64,000 nt of DNA from Paenibacillus glycanilyticus (GCF_030161375.1 NZ_BSSQ01000007.1:1-64000), one strand, 5' to 3'. Counted from the first letter of the stretch, positions 34,393-44,025 are shown. Program-made: numbers and translations. The notes: generated by a model from the letters alone, not told the origin.

Positions 34393-35842
34393 GCGGGATA
34401 TTGGATTTGAATATGTAAGGTTTCATGGAATACTCGCGGATGAACTTCTAGTCTATAACGAACAGTCGGACGGAAGCGTGTATTATAACTTCAACCATAT
34501 CGACGCGTTACTCGACACCTTGCTTGCCGAAGGCGTGAGGCCCTTCCTTGAGCTTGGCTTTATGCCGTCGCAGCTTGCTTCATCGGCAGGCGAAATTTTT
34601 TATTGGAAGGCCAACGTAACCCCGCCGAAGGATCTGGTCCGCTGGCTCGACCTGATTGAAGCATTTGTTCGGCATTTATTGAACCGTTACGGGATTGCGG
34701 AAGTAGTGAGCTGGTACTTTGAGTTTTGGAACGAGCCCGATATTGAAGGGGTCTTCTGGAAGGGAAGCCGCGAACAGTTTTTTGATTTTTTCCGTGCAAG
34801 CTGTGAGCGCTTGAAAACAATTGATGCCAGATTGAAAATCGGCGGCTTCGGGAACCTGGGCATGGTCGGAGATGGTGATTGGCTTCAAGACTTTGCCGAT
34901 TACGCCCGCAAGCATGATTTGCAACTGGATTTTTATTCGTTCCATGTCTATCATCTATCCGATTTCGAAGTCGCTAGCGAACAGGCAGCCGTTGCGACGG
35001 AGCTGCTTGCCGATGCGGATTATGCCAGTGATCTTCATTCTGAGCTGCTTAATCAGCTTACGGGCATTCGCCTCGGTGATGCAAATACGATTCAGCGGGC
35101 GGTTGAAGAGGAAGTCGCTCGGTCAGGTACGCTACCCATGACGACGGAAGAACGGTGGATTACGGAATGGAATGCGAATACCGACTGCCGTGACCTTGTT
35201 CACGATACCTGCTACATGGCCGCTTTTATTATAAGGACGGCTTTGCAGATTGGTCCGCATGTCGAAGGATTGGGCTTTTGGACGGCGACGGATCTACACG
35301 AGGAGTTTCGTCTGCCTCAGCCGGTCTTTCACGGCGGATTTGGCCTCATGACTTACAATGGAATCAAGAAAGCGGGGTTCCATGCTTTTGCCTTCCTTGC
35401 CAAGCTTGGCGATGAAATCTTGCTGCAAAAGGAAGGGATTATAGTCACGCGAAGAGGCGATGACTATCAGATTCTGCTGTATCATTATTGCCACTATAAC
35501 GATCTGTATGACCGGTTTGATTATTCCCAGCTTACGTCGATTTCGCGTTATGGCGTATTTCTAAACAGCGAGCTAGAAGAGGTAAAGGTGCGTTTGCATA
35601 GTCTGAATGGCGACTTTACGATAGAAGAACAATGGGTAAACCGTAAACAAGGCTCGTCGTTTGATGCTTGGGTCGAGATGGGGGCACCGGACATCTTGAA
35701 CGGGGCTGGTCACAATCACTTGGTACGGATGGCTGAGCCGGGTTACCGGACCCGAATGGAGCGGGCTGAAGGGATAATGGAGTTAAAAGCTGTTCTTGAG
35801 CCGCATGAGATTCGGCTAGTTACGATAAAGCGCCGATATTAA
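34355..35842 (+). pseudogene. GH39 beta-xylosidase lacking its N-terminus
   Basis: Remaining 495 codons match GH39 beta-xylosidases: IGFEYVRFHGILADELLVYN, acid/base Glu127 in FEFWNEPD, nucleophile Glu271 in WITEWNAN, and VFHGGFGLMTYNGIKKAGFHAF. Geobacillus XynB-type enzymes carry about 25-30 further residues at the N-terminus (beta-1 region), which are absent. In this frame the homologous reading can be followed back only to GLRSDFRG at 34352, where it meets the preceding gene in another frame. There is no ribosome site before TTG 34355. Both catalytic Glu remain, so a coupled or residual product cannot be ruled out. Without its own start it is best treated as a 5'-truncated gene. Confidence 0.7.
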
Positions 35843-35862
35843 TATCGCGCAGCAGAACCAAT

Positions 35863-35900
35863 AAAGGGACATTCGCAAGCAGCGGGTGTTCCTTTTTTTT
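35863..35900 (+). terminator. Terminator after the GH39 remnant
   Basis: 13-bp stem (several G-T pairs) AAGGGACATTCGC / GCGGGTGTTCCTT followed by six more T. Confidence 0.8.
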
Positions 35901-35926
35901 AGGTCCATGAGGAAGTCAAATAGGAA

Positions 35927-35940
35927 TGTAAGCGATAACG
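35927..35940 (+). promoter_or_regulatory. Candidate cre (CcpA) site upstream of the GH3 gene
   Basis: TGTAAGCGATAACG agrees with TGWAANCGNTNWCA at 13 of 14 positions. It lies 120 bp before the GH3 start in a 217-bp gap, suggesting catabolite repression of the operon. Confidence 0.5.
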
Positions 35941-36059
35941 AAATAGAAAACGGAACAGCGGAACGAGTGCTTTGGAATGAATATAACGCCCAGCTGAACT
36001 ATCATTACTATTAATAATTGGAATTAATATCTCATTCATTCAAAGCAGGGGGAATCCAA

Positions 36060-38330
36060 ATGAACCGTGATATAAAGGGACTCGCAAGCCAGATGACGTT
36101 GGAAGAAAAAGCAGGGATGTGCTCCGGCCTAAGCGTGTGGCATTTAAAAGGCGTTGAACGACTTGGCATTCCTTCCATTATGGTGGCGAATGGACCAAAT
36201 GGCCTTCATAAACAAGCCGCATCGGAAGGCATTAACATGAACGGCGCTACTCCCTCCACCTGTTTTCCAACAGCAGCAGCGCTAGCGAGCACGTGGAACC
36301 GCGAACTCATCCATGAAGTTGGCGTTGCGCTCGGAGAAATATGCCAGGCGGAGAATGTAGCCGTGCTGCTTGGACCGGGAACAAATATTAAACGGTCTCC
36401 TCTGGGCGGTCGAAACTTTGAATATTTCTCCGAAGATCCTTATTTATCCTCGGAGCTGGCAGCAAGTCAAATCCAAGGCGTGCAAAGTCAAGGCGTAGGT
36501 ACGTCATTGAAACATTTTGCCGTGAACAATCAAGAGCATCTTCGGATGAGTTATGACGCCATCGTCGACGAACGGACGTTGCGCGAAATTTATTTGGCCA
36601 GCTTCGAAGGTGCCGTGAAGAAAGGAAAGCCTTGGACGGTTATGACGGCATACAACAAAATCAACGGTACTTATGCCTCGCAAAATGAACATTTACTGGA
36701 TGATGTATTGCGGAAGGAATGGGGCTTTGAGGGGGTAGTTGTATCCGATTGGGGCGCTGTTGATCAGATTATCGAATCCTTGGCTGCCGGACTTGAGCTT
36801 GAGATGCCAGGCAATAATGGCCTTACCGACAAGAAAATCATTCAAGGCGTGCGGAATGAAACGTTGCCGTTAGAGGTGCTGGATTCGGCTGTTGAACGGA
36901 TTCTTGAGCTCATCTTCAAGCATATGGACAACAAACGGGAGCATGTAACCGTACGTACAGAGGATAACCACGCTCTTGCGCGTAGAGCGGCAGGTGAAAG
37001 CATCATCCTGTTGAAAAATTCGGATGGGTTGCTTCCTTTACCGAAGAACGGCAAAATTGCGATCCTTGGCGCATTGGCTCAAAATCCTAAATTCCAAGGC
37101 GGCGGAAGCGCCTTTGTTGTACCAACGCAAGTAGATATTCCAGTCGAGGAGATGAAGCAGCTTGCCCATCATGGGGATCTTATCGCCTATGCACCCGGTT
37201 ACGCGGTAGATACAGAGGAAGTGGACGGTCAACTCATCGAGGAAGCCAAACAGGTTGCGGGAGCAGCCGACATTGCGGTGATTGTCGCCGGCATTCCGGA
37301 TGGGTTCGAGTCCGAGCTGTCGGACCGTCGACATCTGCGTCTCCCTTATAACCAGGAGCAATTGATTGAAGCGGTTGCCGCTGTTCATGACAAGGTTGTC
37401 GTAGTTCTCATGAACGGCTCTGCCCTTGAGATGCCATGGGCATCTTCGGTTCCGGCCATTGTTGAAGCATATCTCGGCGGGCAAGCCATTGGAGGGGCGC
37501 TTGCGGACATCCTCTACGGCGAAGTAAATCCAAGCGGCAAGCTGGCGGAGACGTTCCCGGTGAAGCTGGAAGACAACCCTTCCTACTTACACTTCCCGGG
37601 CGAAGGCAAACGAGTGGAATACAAGGAAGGGATCTTTGTCGGTTATCGTTACTATGATACGAAGAAACTGGAGCCTCTCTTCCCATTCGGACATGGGCTT
37701 AGCTATACAACGTTTGCCTACTCGGATCTTAAGCTGAACACCGCGAGTATGCTCGATACCGACACGCTTGAAGTTCAGGTGACGATTACGAATACCGGAG
37801 AACTCTCGGGCAAAGAGATTGTACAGCTGTATGTGAAGGATACGGTAAGCACAATGAAGCGGCCTGATAAAGAGTTGAAAGACTTTGCCAAGGTTGATCT
37901 GGAGCCGGGCGAGCAAACGACGGTTACGTTCACGCTCGGTCAACGCGCCTTTGCGTATTACAACGCGGAATTGAAGGATTGGCATGTAGAAAGCGGAGAG
38001 TTCGCCATCATGATTGGCTCTTCCTCCCGGAATATCGCCTTGCAGGCTTCGCTTGAAGTCCATTCTACCGTAGCGCTTCACCAGACATTCACGCGTAACT
38101 CGTTGCTCGGCGAGTTGATGACGAACCCTGCCGCTGCCTCGATGCTGCAGTCGCTGGCCCAGCAGTTCCAAGCCGCCATGGGGATTTCGGAGCAAGATGA
38201 AAAAATGGCGAAAATCATGCAAGCCGCGCTTGCTACCATGCCTTTGCGCAACCTGGTATCCTTCAGCCAAGGTGCCTTCACGGATGAGATGTTGGAGCAA
38301 TTGCTCGGTCAATTAAATGGGCATCATTAA
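36060..38330 (+). CDS. GH3 family beta-glycosidase with altered substrate-binding residues
   Basis: Retaining beta-glucosidase/xylosidase-type enzyme, 756 residues, no signal peptide, so cytosolic. GH3 TIM barrel with RSPLGGRNFEYFSEDPYL, KHFAVNNQE, VMTAYNKING and the nucleophile Asp in VVVSDWGAVD. The alpha/beta sandwich shows FESELSDRRHLRLP. A fibronectin-like domain follows (EVQVTITNTGELSGKEIVQLYV). The last 85 residues (MTNPAAASMLQSLAQQFQ ... DEMLEQLLGQ) are an extra helical tail. The family's early -DGP-G-R- motif, whose Asp and Arg contact the -1 sugar, reads MVANGPNGLHKQ here (Asn44, His50). ATG 36060 follows CAGGGGGAA by 7 nt; an in-frame TTG at 36018 has no ribosome site. Confidence 0.92.
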   Translation: MNRDIKGLASQMTLEEKAGMCSGLSVWHLKGVERLGIPSIMVANGPNGLHKQAASEGINMNGATPSTCFPTAAALASTWNRELIHEVGVALGEICQAENVAVLLGPGTNIKRSPLGGRNFEYFSEDPYLSSELAASQIQGVQSQGVGTSLKHFAVNNQEHLRMSYDAIVDERTLREIYLASFEGAVKKGKPWTVMTAYNKINGTYASQNEHLLDDVLRKEWGFEGVVVSDWGAVDQIIESLAAGLELEMPGNNGLTDKKIIQGVRNETLPLEVLDSAVERILELIFKHMDNKREHVTVRTEDNHALARRAAGESIILLKNSDGLLPLPKNGKIAILGALAQNPKFQGGGSAFVVPTQVDIPVEEMKQLAHHGDLIAYAPGYAVDTEEVDGQLIEEAKQVAGAADIAVIVAGIPDGFESELSDRRHLRLPYNQEQLIEAVAAVHDKVVVVLMNGSALEMPWASSVPAIVEAYLGGQAIGGALADILYGEVNPSGKLAETFPVKLEDNPSYLHFPGEGKRVEYKEGIFVGYRYYDTKKLEPLFPFGHGLSYTTFAYSDLKLNTASMLDTDTLEVQVTITNTGELSGKEIVQLYVKDTVSTMKRPDKELKDFAKVDLEPGEQTTVTFTLGQRAFAYYNAELKDWHVESGEFAIMIGSSSRNIALQASLEVHSTVALHQTFTRNSLLGELMTNPAAASMLQSLAQQFQAAMGISEQDEKMAKIMQAALATMPLRNLVSFSQGAFTDEMLEQLLGQLNGHH

Positions 38331-38451
38331 GCATTTTTATTTTTAACTTAGAATTTTTTTTGGAATCACCATCCCATGTAGAGGTTATGGCTAATGGATC
38401 GCGAAAGCAATGGAGGAGCGAGAGCTACATAAGGATGGAGGCGCACGGGTA

Positions 38452-39480
38452 ATGAGAAAAGTATTAATAATCGGCGGCACGGGAATGATCAGCGAAGCGA
38501 TAACAGCTCGTTTGTTGTCGGATGGGGCAACCGAAGTTGTTCATCTGAATCGGGGCAGCAAGCCTTCGCCGGAAGGTGTCCGAAGTATCCAAGCGGACCG
38601 AAGCGACAAACAGTCGCTGAGGGAAGCCATTCAATCGGAACAGCCATTTGATTGCGTCATCGACATGGCCGCTTTTACGGCAGCGCATGCCAAAGACGCC
38701 GTTGAGGTATTCAGCGGCATGACGAAGCAATATCTCTTCTGCAGCACCGTTGACGTCTACTCCAAGAATGCGGACTATTATCCGATAGATGAAGCGCATC
38801 CGAGGAAGCCAAGCTTGTCCTTTCCTTACGCCTACGGCAAGAGGGAAGCAGAAGACGTGCTGCTGGCGGCTTATGAACAGCAGAACTTTCCCGTTACCAT
38901 TTTGCGCCTTGCTCAGACTTATGGGGGGACCTCCAATGCTATTGCATCCCTAGGCGGCGGCGAGTATCAAATGCGCAGGCTCCGGGAGGGCCGCCCGATT
39001 ATTGTACACGGTGATGGATCCTCGTTATGGGTAGCTTGCCATCGGGATGATGTAGCTGTTGCTTTCGCGAATGCCATTGGCAATAAGAACTCTATTGGCC
39101 GGGCATATAATGTAACAGGCGAAGAATGGATGACCTACAATCAATATTGGAGCATTGTAGCGAAAGCGCTCCAAGCGCCCGAACCGAAATTTGTTCATAT
39201 TCCCACGGATCTTCTTCAGGCGATGTTGCCCAAACGCGCGGAGTGGTGCGCTGAGAATTTTCAGAATGTGACGATTTTTGATAATACGGCTGCCCGCACT
39301 GATCTGGATTTCCGGTATTCCATTCGTTGGGAAGATGGCATTCGGGCCGTAATCAACGAGCTCGATCTACAAGGGTCTATCGCGGGTAGCGAAGAGAGGG
39401 TTTATTATGACCGTTTGCTGGAATGTTGGCAAGAACAGGTGAACAGACTAATAAGCGAGCTACGACCTTACGACAATTAG
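38452..39480 (+). CDS. NAD-dependent epimerase/dehydratase-family protein
   Basis: Extended SDR, 342 residues. Rossmann motif KVLIIGGTGMISEAITARLL at residues 3-22 (GxxGxxS type), HLNRGSKP after beta-2, and catalytic YAYGKREAE (Tyr-x-x-x-Lys) near residue 130. The C-terminal part (GEEWMTYNQYWSIVAKALQ) resembles nucleotide-sugar epimerases and atypical SDRs. An earlier ATG (38410) lacks a ribosome site; 38452 has GGATGGAGG 10 nt upstream. Located 121 bp after the GH3 gene, probably acting on a released sugar. Substrate not deducible. Confidence 0.88.
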   Translation: MRKVLIIGGTGMISEAITARLLSDGATEVVHLNRGSKPSPEGVRSIQADRSDKQSLREAIQSEQPFDCVIDMAAFTAAHAKDAVEVFSGMTKQYLFCSTVDVYSKNADYYPIDEAHPRKPSLSFPYAYGKREAEDVLLAAYEQQNFPVTILRLAQTYGGTSNAIASLGGGEYQMRRLREGRPIIVHGDGSSLWVACHRDDVAVAFANAIGNKNSIGRAYNVTGEEWMTYNQYWSIVAKALQAPEPKFVHIPTDLLQAMLPKRAEWCAENFQNVTIFDNTAARTDLDFRYSIRWEDGIRAVINELDLQGSIAGSEERVYYDRLLECWQEQVNRLISELRPYDN

Positions 39481-39495
39481 ATCATTTATATAAAC

Positions 39496-39537
39496 GAAGC
39501 AGACGTTCCATTATGAGATGGGACGTCTGCTTTTTTC
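39496..39537 (+). terminator. Terminator after the epimerase-like gene
   Basis: 14-bp stem AAGCAGACGTTCCA / TGGGACGTCTGCTT followed by TTTT. Confidence 0.9.
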
Positions 39538-39557
39538 ATTTGGATCATCCGGAAATC

Positions 39558-39621
39558 TTAAAACGATTACAAAAACTATTTAAGATAGTACATTTTGTAA
39601 GTTTCCTCCGGAAGGTAGAAT
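39558..39621 (+). promoter_or_regulatory. Promoter block of the GH43 gene, shared with the second ABC operon, plus candidate cre
   Basis: TTAAAACGATTACA (39558-39571) matches the cre consensus at 13 of 14 positions. It is followed by AGTACATTTTGTAAGTTTC and CTCCGGAAGG, with TAGAAT at 39616-39621 as -10 and only TTTTGT as -35 (17-bp spacer). The stretch from ATTAC through the -10 is nearly repeated before the second ABC operon at 49870-49931. The weak -35 suggests an activator, plausibly the AraC-type regulator encoded at 53641. Confidence 0.5.
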
Positions 39622-39667
39622 GAAGAACACTAGCCAGAAAAGCAATCGAGCAGGGAGATGGACAAAA

Positions 39668-39739
39668 ATGAAAGCGGTTTATTTGTCTATAGAGCCGGAG
39701 GAGGTGACTCGCGGATACAGCGTAGTGCGTTCGTACTAG
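39668..39739 (+). CDS. Possible 23-codon leader peptide
   Basis: ATG with GGGAGATGG 8 nt upstream, encoding MKAVYLSIEPEEVTRGYSVV and RSY, ending 39 bp before the GH43 start. Its first 13 bases, ATGAAAGCGGTTT, are identical to the start of the permease gene at 49975. It may be a leader peptide or the relic of a copied permease start. Real translation is not shown. Confidence 0.3.
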   Translation: MKAVYLSIEPEEVTRGYSVVRSY

Positions 39740-39778
39740 GAGGAAGAAAACATAATGATTGATCAGGGAGGATTGCAA

Positions 39779-42700
39779 ATGTTCAGGAATCGTTTCAAAT
39801 ATCTGCTGCTTGGTCTTGTGGTGCTGCTGATGCTGCCGCAATGGAGCGTTGCAGCTGCAGCGGCAGAACCGACGCCAGATCAGGCAGATTCAATATCGGC
39901 TTCGGCAACAGGAGGAACAGAGGTGTCCGATTTCTATAATGTGATCATGCAGGTAGGTGCCGACCCGTATGTGTACAAGCATACGGATGGCTTTTATTAT
40001 AACGTCTTTGTTAACGCCAGCGGCATCATGATCCGCAGAGCGAAGACCATCTCCGGCATTGATGCCGGCGAGCGCAGCTTAGCTTGGACACCGGTGAAAG
40101 GAACGATGTACAGCTCCGATGTATGGGCACCGGAGATGCACTATCTCAAAGATAGCGACGGCGAGTACAAGTGGTATATCTACTTCGCGGCTGACAACGG
40201 AACAAACGCCAACCACCGCATGTACGTGCTGGAGAACGATAGTGCTGATCCGATGACCGGAACCTGGGAGTTCAAGGGGAAAATAACGGACTCTTCCGAC
40301 CGCTGGGCGATCGACGGAACGGTGATGACCGTAAACGATAAGCCTTATTTCATTTGGTCCGGCTGGGAAGATACGGACGGCAGCTTTCAAAATTTATATA
40401 TCGCGGAGATGAGCGATCCTAAGACCATCAGCTCGGAGCGGGTATTGCTGTCGACGCCTGATCACGATTGGGAATCGTCTCCGGGCCGAATTAATGAAGG
40501 CCCCGAAGTGACTATACATGGCAACACGATCAACTTGGTTTATTCCGCTAACGGAAGCTGGACGGATAGTTATTGCCTTGGACTCATCACGGCCCAAGTT
40601 GGCGACGACTTAATGAATCCCGGCTCCTGGGTCAAACACGACCAGCCGATATTCTCCAGCGCAAACGGCGTCTACGGCCCCGGTCACCATAGTCTCACCA
40701 CTTCTCCCGACGGCAGCGAGGACTGGATTATTTACCATTCCGCCCGCTGGTCCGGATCAGGGTGGACCCGCAATGTCCGGGCACAAAAATTTACTTGGAA
40801 CGAAGACGGAACGCCGAACCTCGGAGAGCCCGTCGATCCGAACCAACCGATTGCGATCCCTTCAGGAGAACCGGTACGTCAGCGTTATGAGGCGGAAGAC
40901 GCCCAGCTCGTGAAAGATCCTGGCGGTGAGACCGGTCCAAGCGTCCTGCGGGAAAACACGGCTTCGGGCGGGAAAAAGATTACGAATATGAAGAATGCCA
41001 ATGATAAAGCTCAATTTACGGTTAACGTGCCGGAGGCAGGCATGTATGTGCTCTCCGTGCGAAACGCCAACGGTACATCGAGTGCGGCGGATGCTTCACA
41101 TATCTTGTCGGTCAATGGCAACTCCGGCGCCAAGCTGAGCATCGTGTATTCCGGCTGGAATCGTTGGGGCGCCTCCACGGCGAAAGTGTATCTGCAGCAA
41201 GGCGATAATATCATTCGTTTCTCTGCCGGCGCTAACCTTGCGGAAATAGACAGCATGGATGTTTTCAAACTTGATTCTTCAGAGTTGGTATTCGATTCAC
41301 CGGGATATACGCTGGGGCTTGGCGACAATCGCAGCTTGCCCGTATACTTGGTAGCCGGTACGACCAATACCCTTGCGGACAGCGGAGTTGCTTTCAGTTC
41401 TTCCGACAATCAAGTGGTTCAGATTAATGGGTCCGAGATCAAGGGGATCAAGGCAGGCAGTGCAACGATTACCGCAACCTATAACGGGAAAACAGCAACT
41501 ACCACGGTTGTTGTTAACGCTGAACCGAAGACTGTGCAGTCCATTGCCATCAGCGGACTGAACAACATTCTGACCGGCGGGATGACAAGTCAACTGCAGT
41601 TATTAGCAAATTACAATACGTATGAAGTGCAGGACGTGACGGCTGGCGCGACATACTCGAGCAGCAATCCCGACGTGGCTCAAATCTCGGACACCGGTGA
41701 AGTCTATGATACTCAGCCGGGTGATACGGTAATCACGGCCGCGTACGGCGGCAAGGAAGCAACTTTCAACTTGACGGTCCTTCCCGATCCGTCTCAGGTT
41801 CCTCAGATTGTCACGCAGGTAAAAACGCCATCCGGAGCAACCCCTAAGTTGTCTGGCGTTGTTGACGTTGAGTATAAGGGAGCAAACAGCACGGCCGAGG
41901 TTAGTTGGAAGCTGGACGGCATTGACTTCAATTCTCTTGGCATGGTCCAAGTGCCAGTCTTGTTGACTCTGAATGGCGAGGAGGTTCCGGCTGCCGCTTC
42001 CGTTGAGGTTATTCCGGGATGGGGCCTTGATGAGATCGTGAAGCAAGCCCGCAGCCGGATAGACAACTTCTCGTATCCGCTGGGCGAAGGGCTCGGCAGC
42101 TATAGCAAGTCTGCGTATGATGCGCTTCTAGCGAAGCTCGACCATGCGGAGCAATTATCGGCTGACGCAAGTTTGACGGAAGAGCAATTTAATGAAGAAC
42201 GGACTTCCCTTGCCAATCTGGAAGCCGATCTGTTAGGTTCGCTCAACAGCACGCAAGATGGCGTATTCTATAACGCTTACCGGGATTTCTCCAGCGATGA
42301 GACGGGCAAGTATCCGTTTGGCTTTAACATCGAAGACCTGACGAATGGGGCTACCGCAACGGTGCAAGAAGAAGAGGGCAATAAATTCCTGCGACTGACG
42401 ACTACCGCTACCGCAGGGAAAGCGAACCTGTTCCTTCCTTATCTGGGCGAGGTGACAGCCGGGGCGGATCAACGCATCGTGATCGAATATCGCGCACGTT
42501 TAAACACCAACTTCCAGTACGCCAATGGCGCTATGGAGAGAAACGACAGCGGAACTGGCAATTACTCCATGGTATCTGCATTTGATACGGGCAAGCTGAT
42601 CGTGCAGGATGGCGCTTCCAAGAAGACCGTCCAGAACTACACTATTAACACGTGGTACAAAATTAAAATGGTAGCCAACTGGGATGCCAAAACCTACACC

Positions 42701-43978
42701 GTCTATATCAACGATAACCCTGATCCTGTAGCTACGGACTTTGTCTTCCGCCATACGGGCGGCAACATGCTGACAGGCCAGCGTTTTGGCGTAGACGGGT
42801 ACGCTAACGCATCCATGGACTTTGACGATTTCAAAGTGACGGTAACCGGCGGAACGAAAGCCACTCCTGTTGGGCTTAAGGCAAGCAATGAAACAGCGGC
42901 GGGCGCTAAAGACGGAACCATCACCGGCGTGAACGCCTCGATGGAATGGTCTTCCGATAATGGAGGGACATGGTCCAACGTAGAGGGGGATATCCTATCG
43001 AATCTGTCTCCGGGGGCCTATTGGATTCGTTACCGTGAAACCGATGACTATAAAGCCAGCTCCCAGGTGGAGTTAACCATCAAAGGTTATGAGCAACCAA
43101 CGAACCCTTCTGACGGAGGTGGATCTAGCAGCTCTACAGGCGGAGGAGCAGCTACTACAATCAAGAACGAGGACGGCAGTACGACCACCATCGTTACGGA
43201 TCAGAAGACCGGAACGGTAACCGAGACAACGACTTGGCCTAACGGAGTGAAGGTAGAGACGGTTACGACTTCCCTTGGGGAAGTCTCGTCTACCGTCCAT
43301 CTGCCCGCTGGCGTGGCTGAAGCACGGATTACGATTCCGGTGAAAAATGCCTCCGCCACTACCGTGGCCTACACGGTCAAGGCAGTCGGAACCAGGAATA
43401 TCATAGGCGACTCTATTCTTACGGACAACGGAATAAGTTTCATAGCCAGAGGCGATATGACGGTCAAATTAATCGACAACAAAATTACTTTCAAGGATGT
43501 GCCAGGCAATCACTGGGCTGCCGAAGCGATCGCTTTCGCCTCTAGCCGCGAGTTGTTCCTTGGAACGGGGCAAGGCGTATTTACCCCGGGCGAATCGATG
43601 AGCCGGGCTATGCTCTTCACCGTATTGGCAAGGCTCGGCGACGTGGAGACGAGCGGCGGCGCGAATTGGTACAGCAAAGCGCAAGACTGGGCTGTAACGG
43701 CTGGAATCAGCGATGGCAGCGCACCTAATGCTGCTATTACGCGGGAGGAGCTTATTACTCTTCTGTACCGGTATGCCGGACAACCCGCAACAAGCGGAGA
43801 TGGCAAGAGCTTTGCCGACAGCGGCGAGGTGTCCTCTTGGGCAAAAGAAGCGATGAACTGGGCGGTAGCGAATGGGATTCTAAGCGGCAAGCCGGGGAAC
43901 CTTCTGGCTCCTGGAAACAGCGTCACCCGGGCTGAAGTGGCCACGATTCTTGCCCGATTTATTGCTTCGCGAACCTAA
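39779..43978 (+). CDS. S-layer-anchored GH43 alpha-L-arabinofuranosidase-like enzyme
   Basis: 1,399 residues. Signal peptide about 1-28 (YLLLGLVVLLMLPQWSVAAA). GH43 five-blade propeller at about 50-355 with its three acids: Asp62 (QVGADPYV), Asp179 (WAIDGTV) and Glu240 (RINEGPEV). A CBM6/35-like module (RQRYEAEDAQLV, about 365-505), two Ig-like repeats (the second Big_2, about 586-680) and a hinge (YPLGEGLGSYSKSAYDALL) come next. From residue about 825 to the end the sequence is shared with the GH115 protein: a LamG/concanavalin-like domain, a Gly/Ser-rich linker and three SLH repeats (about 1238-1399). ATG 39779 follows GGGAGGA by 7 nt; ATG 39755 also has AGGAGGAAG and would add 8 residues. 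Expected on the cell surface, clipping arabinosyl side groups. Confidence 0.9.
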   Translation: MFRNRFKYLLLGLVVLLMLPQWSVAAAAAEPTPDQADSISASATGGTEVSDFYNVIMQVGADPYVYKHTDGFYYNVFVNASGIMIRRAKTISGIDAGERSLAWTPVKGTMYSSDVWAPEMHYLKDSDGEYKWYIYFAADNGTNANHRMYVLENDSADPMTGTWEFKGKITDSSDRWAIDGTVMTVNDKPYFIWSGWEDTDGSFQNLYIAEMSDPKTISSERVLLSTPDHDWESSPGRINEGPEVTIHGNTINLVYSANGSWTDSYCLGLITAQVGDDLMNPGSWVKHDQPIFSSANGVYGPGHHSLTTSPDGSEDWIIYHSARWSGSGWTRNVRAQKFTWNEDGTPNLGEPVDPNQPIAIPSGEPVRQRYEAEDAQLVKDPGGETGPSVLRENTASGGKKITNMKNANDKAQFTVNVPEAGMYVLSVRNANGTSSAADASHILSVNGNSGAKLSIVYSGWNRWGASTAKVYLQQGDNIIRFSAGANLAEIDSMDVFKLDSSELVFDSPGYTLGLGDNRSLPVYLVAGTTNTLADSGVAFSSSDNQVVQINGSEIKGIKAGSATITATYNGKTATTTVVVNAEPKTVQSIAISGLNNILTGGMTSQLQLLANYNTYEVQDVTAGATYSSSNPDVAQISDTGEVYDTQPGDTVITAAYGGKEATFNLTVLPDPSQVPQIVTQVKTPSGATPKLSGVVDVEYKGANSTAEVSWKLDGIDFNSLGMVQVPVLLTLNGEEVPAAASVEVIPGWGLDEIVKQARSRIDNFSYPLGEGLGSYSKSAYDALLAKLDHAEQLSADASLTEEQFNEERTSLANLEADLLGSLNSTQDGVFYNAYRDFSSDETGKYPFGFNIEDLTNGATATVQEEEGNKFLRLTTTATAGKANLFLPYLGEVTAGADQRIVIEYRARLNTNFQYANGAMERNDSGTGNYSMVSAFDTGKLIVQDGASKKTVQNYTINTWYKIKMVANWDAKTYTVYINDNPDPVATDFVFRHTGGNMLTGQRFGVDGYANASMDFDDFKVTVTGGTKATPVGLKASNETAAGAKDGTITGVNASMEWSSDNGGTWSNVEGDILSNLSPGAYWIRYRETDDYKASSQVELTIKGYEQPTNPSDGGGSSSSTGGGAATTIKNEDGSTTTIVTDQKTGTVTETTTWPNGVKVETVTTSLGEVSSTVHLPAGVAEARITIPVKNASATTVAYTVKAVGTRNIIGDSILTDNGISFIARGDMTVKLIDNKITFKDVPGNHWAAEAIAFASSRELFLGTGQGVFTPGESMSRAMLFTVLARLGDVETSGGANWYSKAQDWAVTAGISDGSAPNAAITREELITLLYRYAGQPATSGDGKSFADSGEVSSWAKEAMNWAVANGILSGKPGNLLAPGNSVTRAEVATILARFIASRT
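42254..43975 (+). repeat. Duplicated surface-anchoring module, copy A (in the GH43 gene)
   Basis: 1,722 bp coding for LamG-like, linker and SLH domains, matching copy B at 47998-49719 in equal length with no net indel and only scattered, largely silent differences. The match begins around CAAGA-GG-GTA and ends one codon before each stop. Similarity at protein level extends about 80 residues further upstream (YPLG-GLG-Y hinge). Confidence 0.9.
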
Positions 43979-44025
43979 TACAACTTACTGAAATTATCCA
44001 CGATGAAACCATAACGCTTCGCTTC

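Noticed and set aside
43080-43250. Gly/Ser/Thr-rich repeats in the GH43 and GH115 genes as a tandem-repeat array
   Set aside because: They are coding linkers between the LamG-like and SLH domains, not a noncoding array or CRISPR; repeat units are irregular and in frame.
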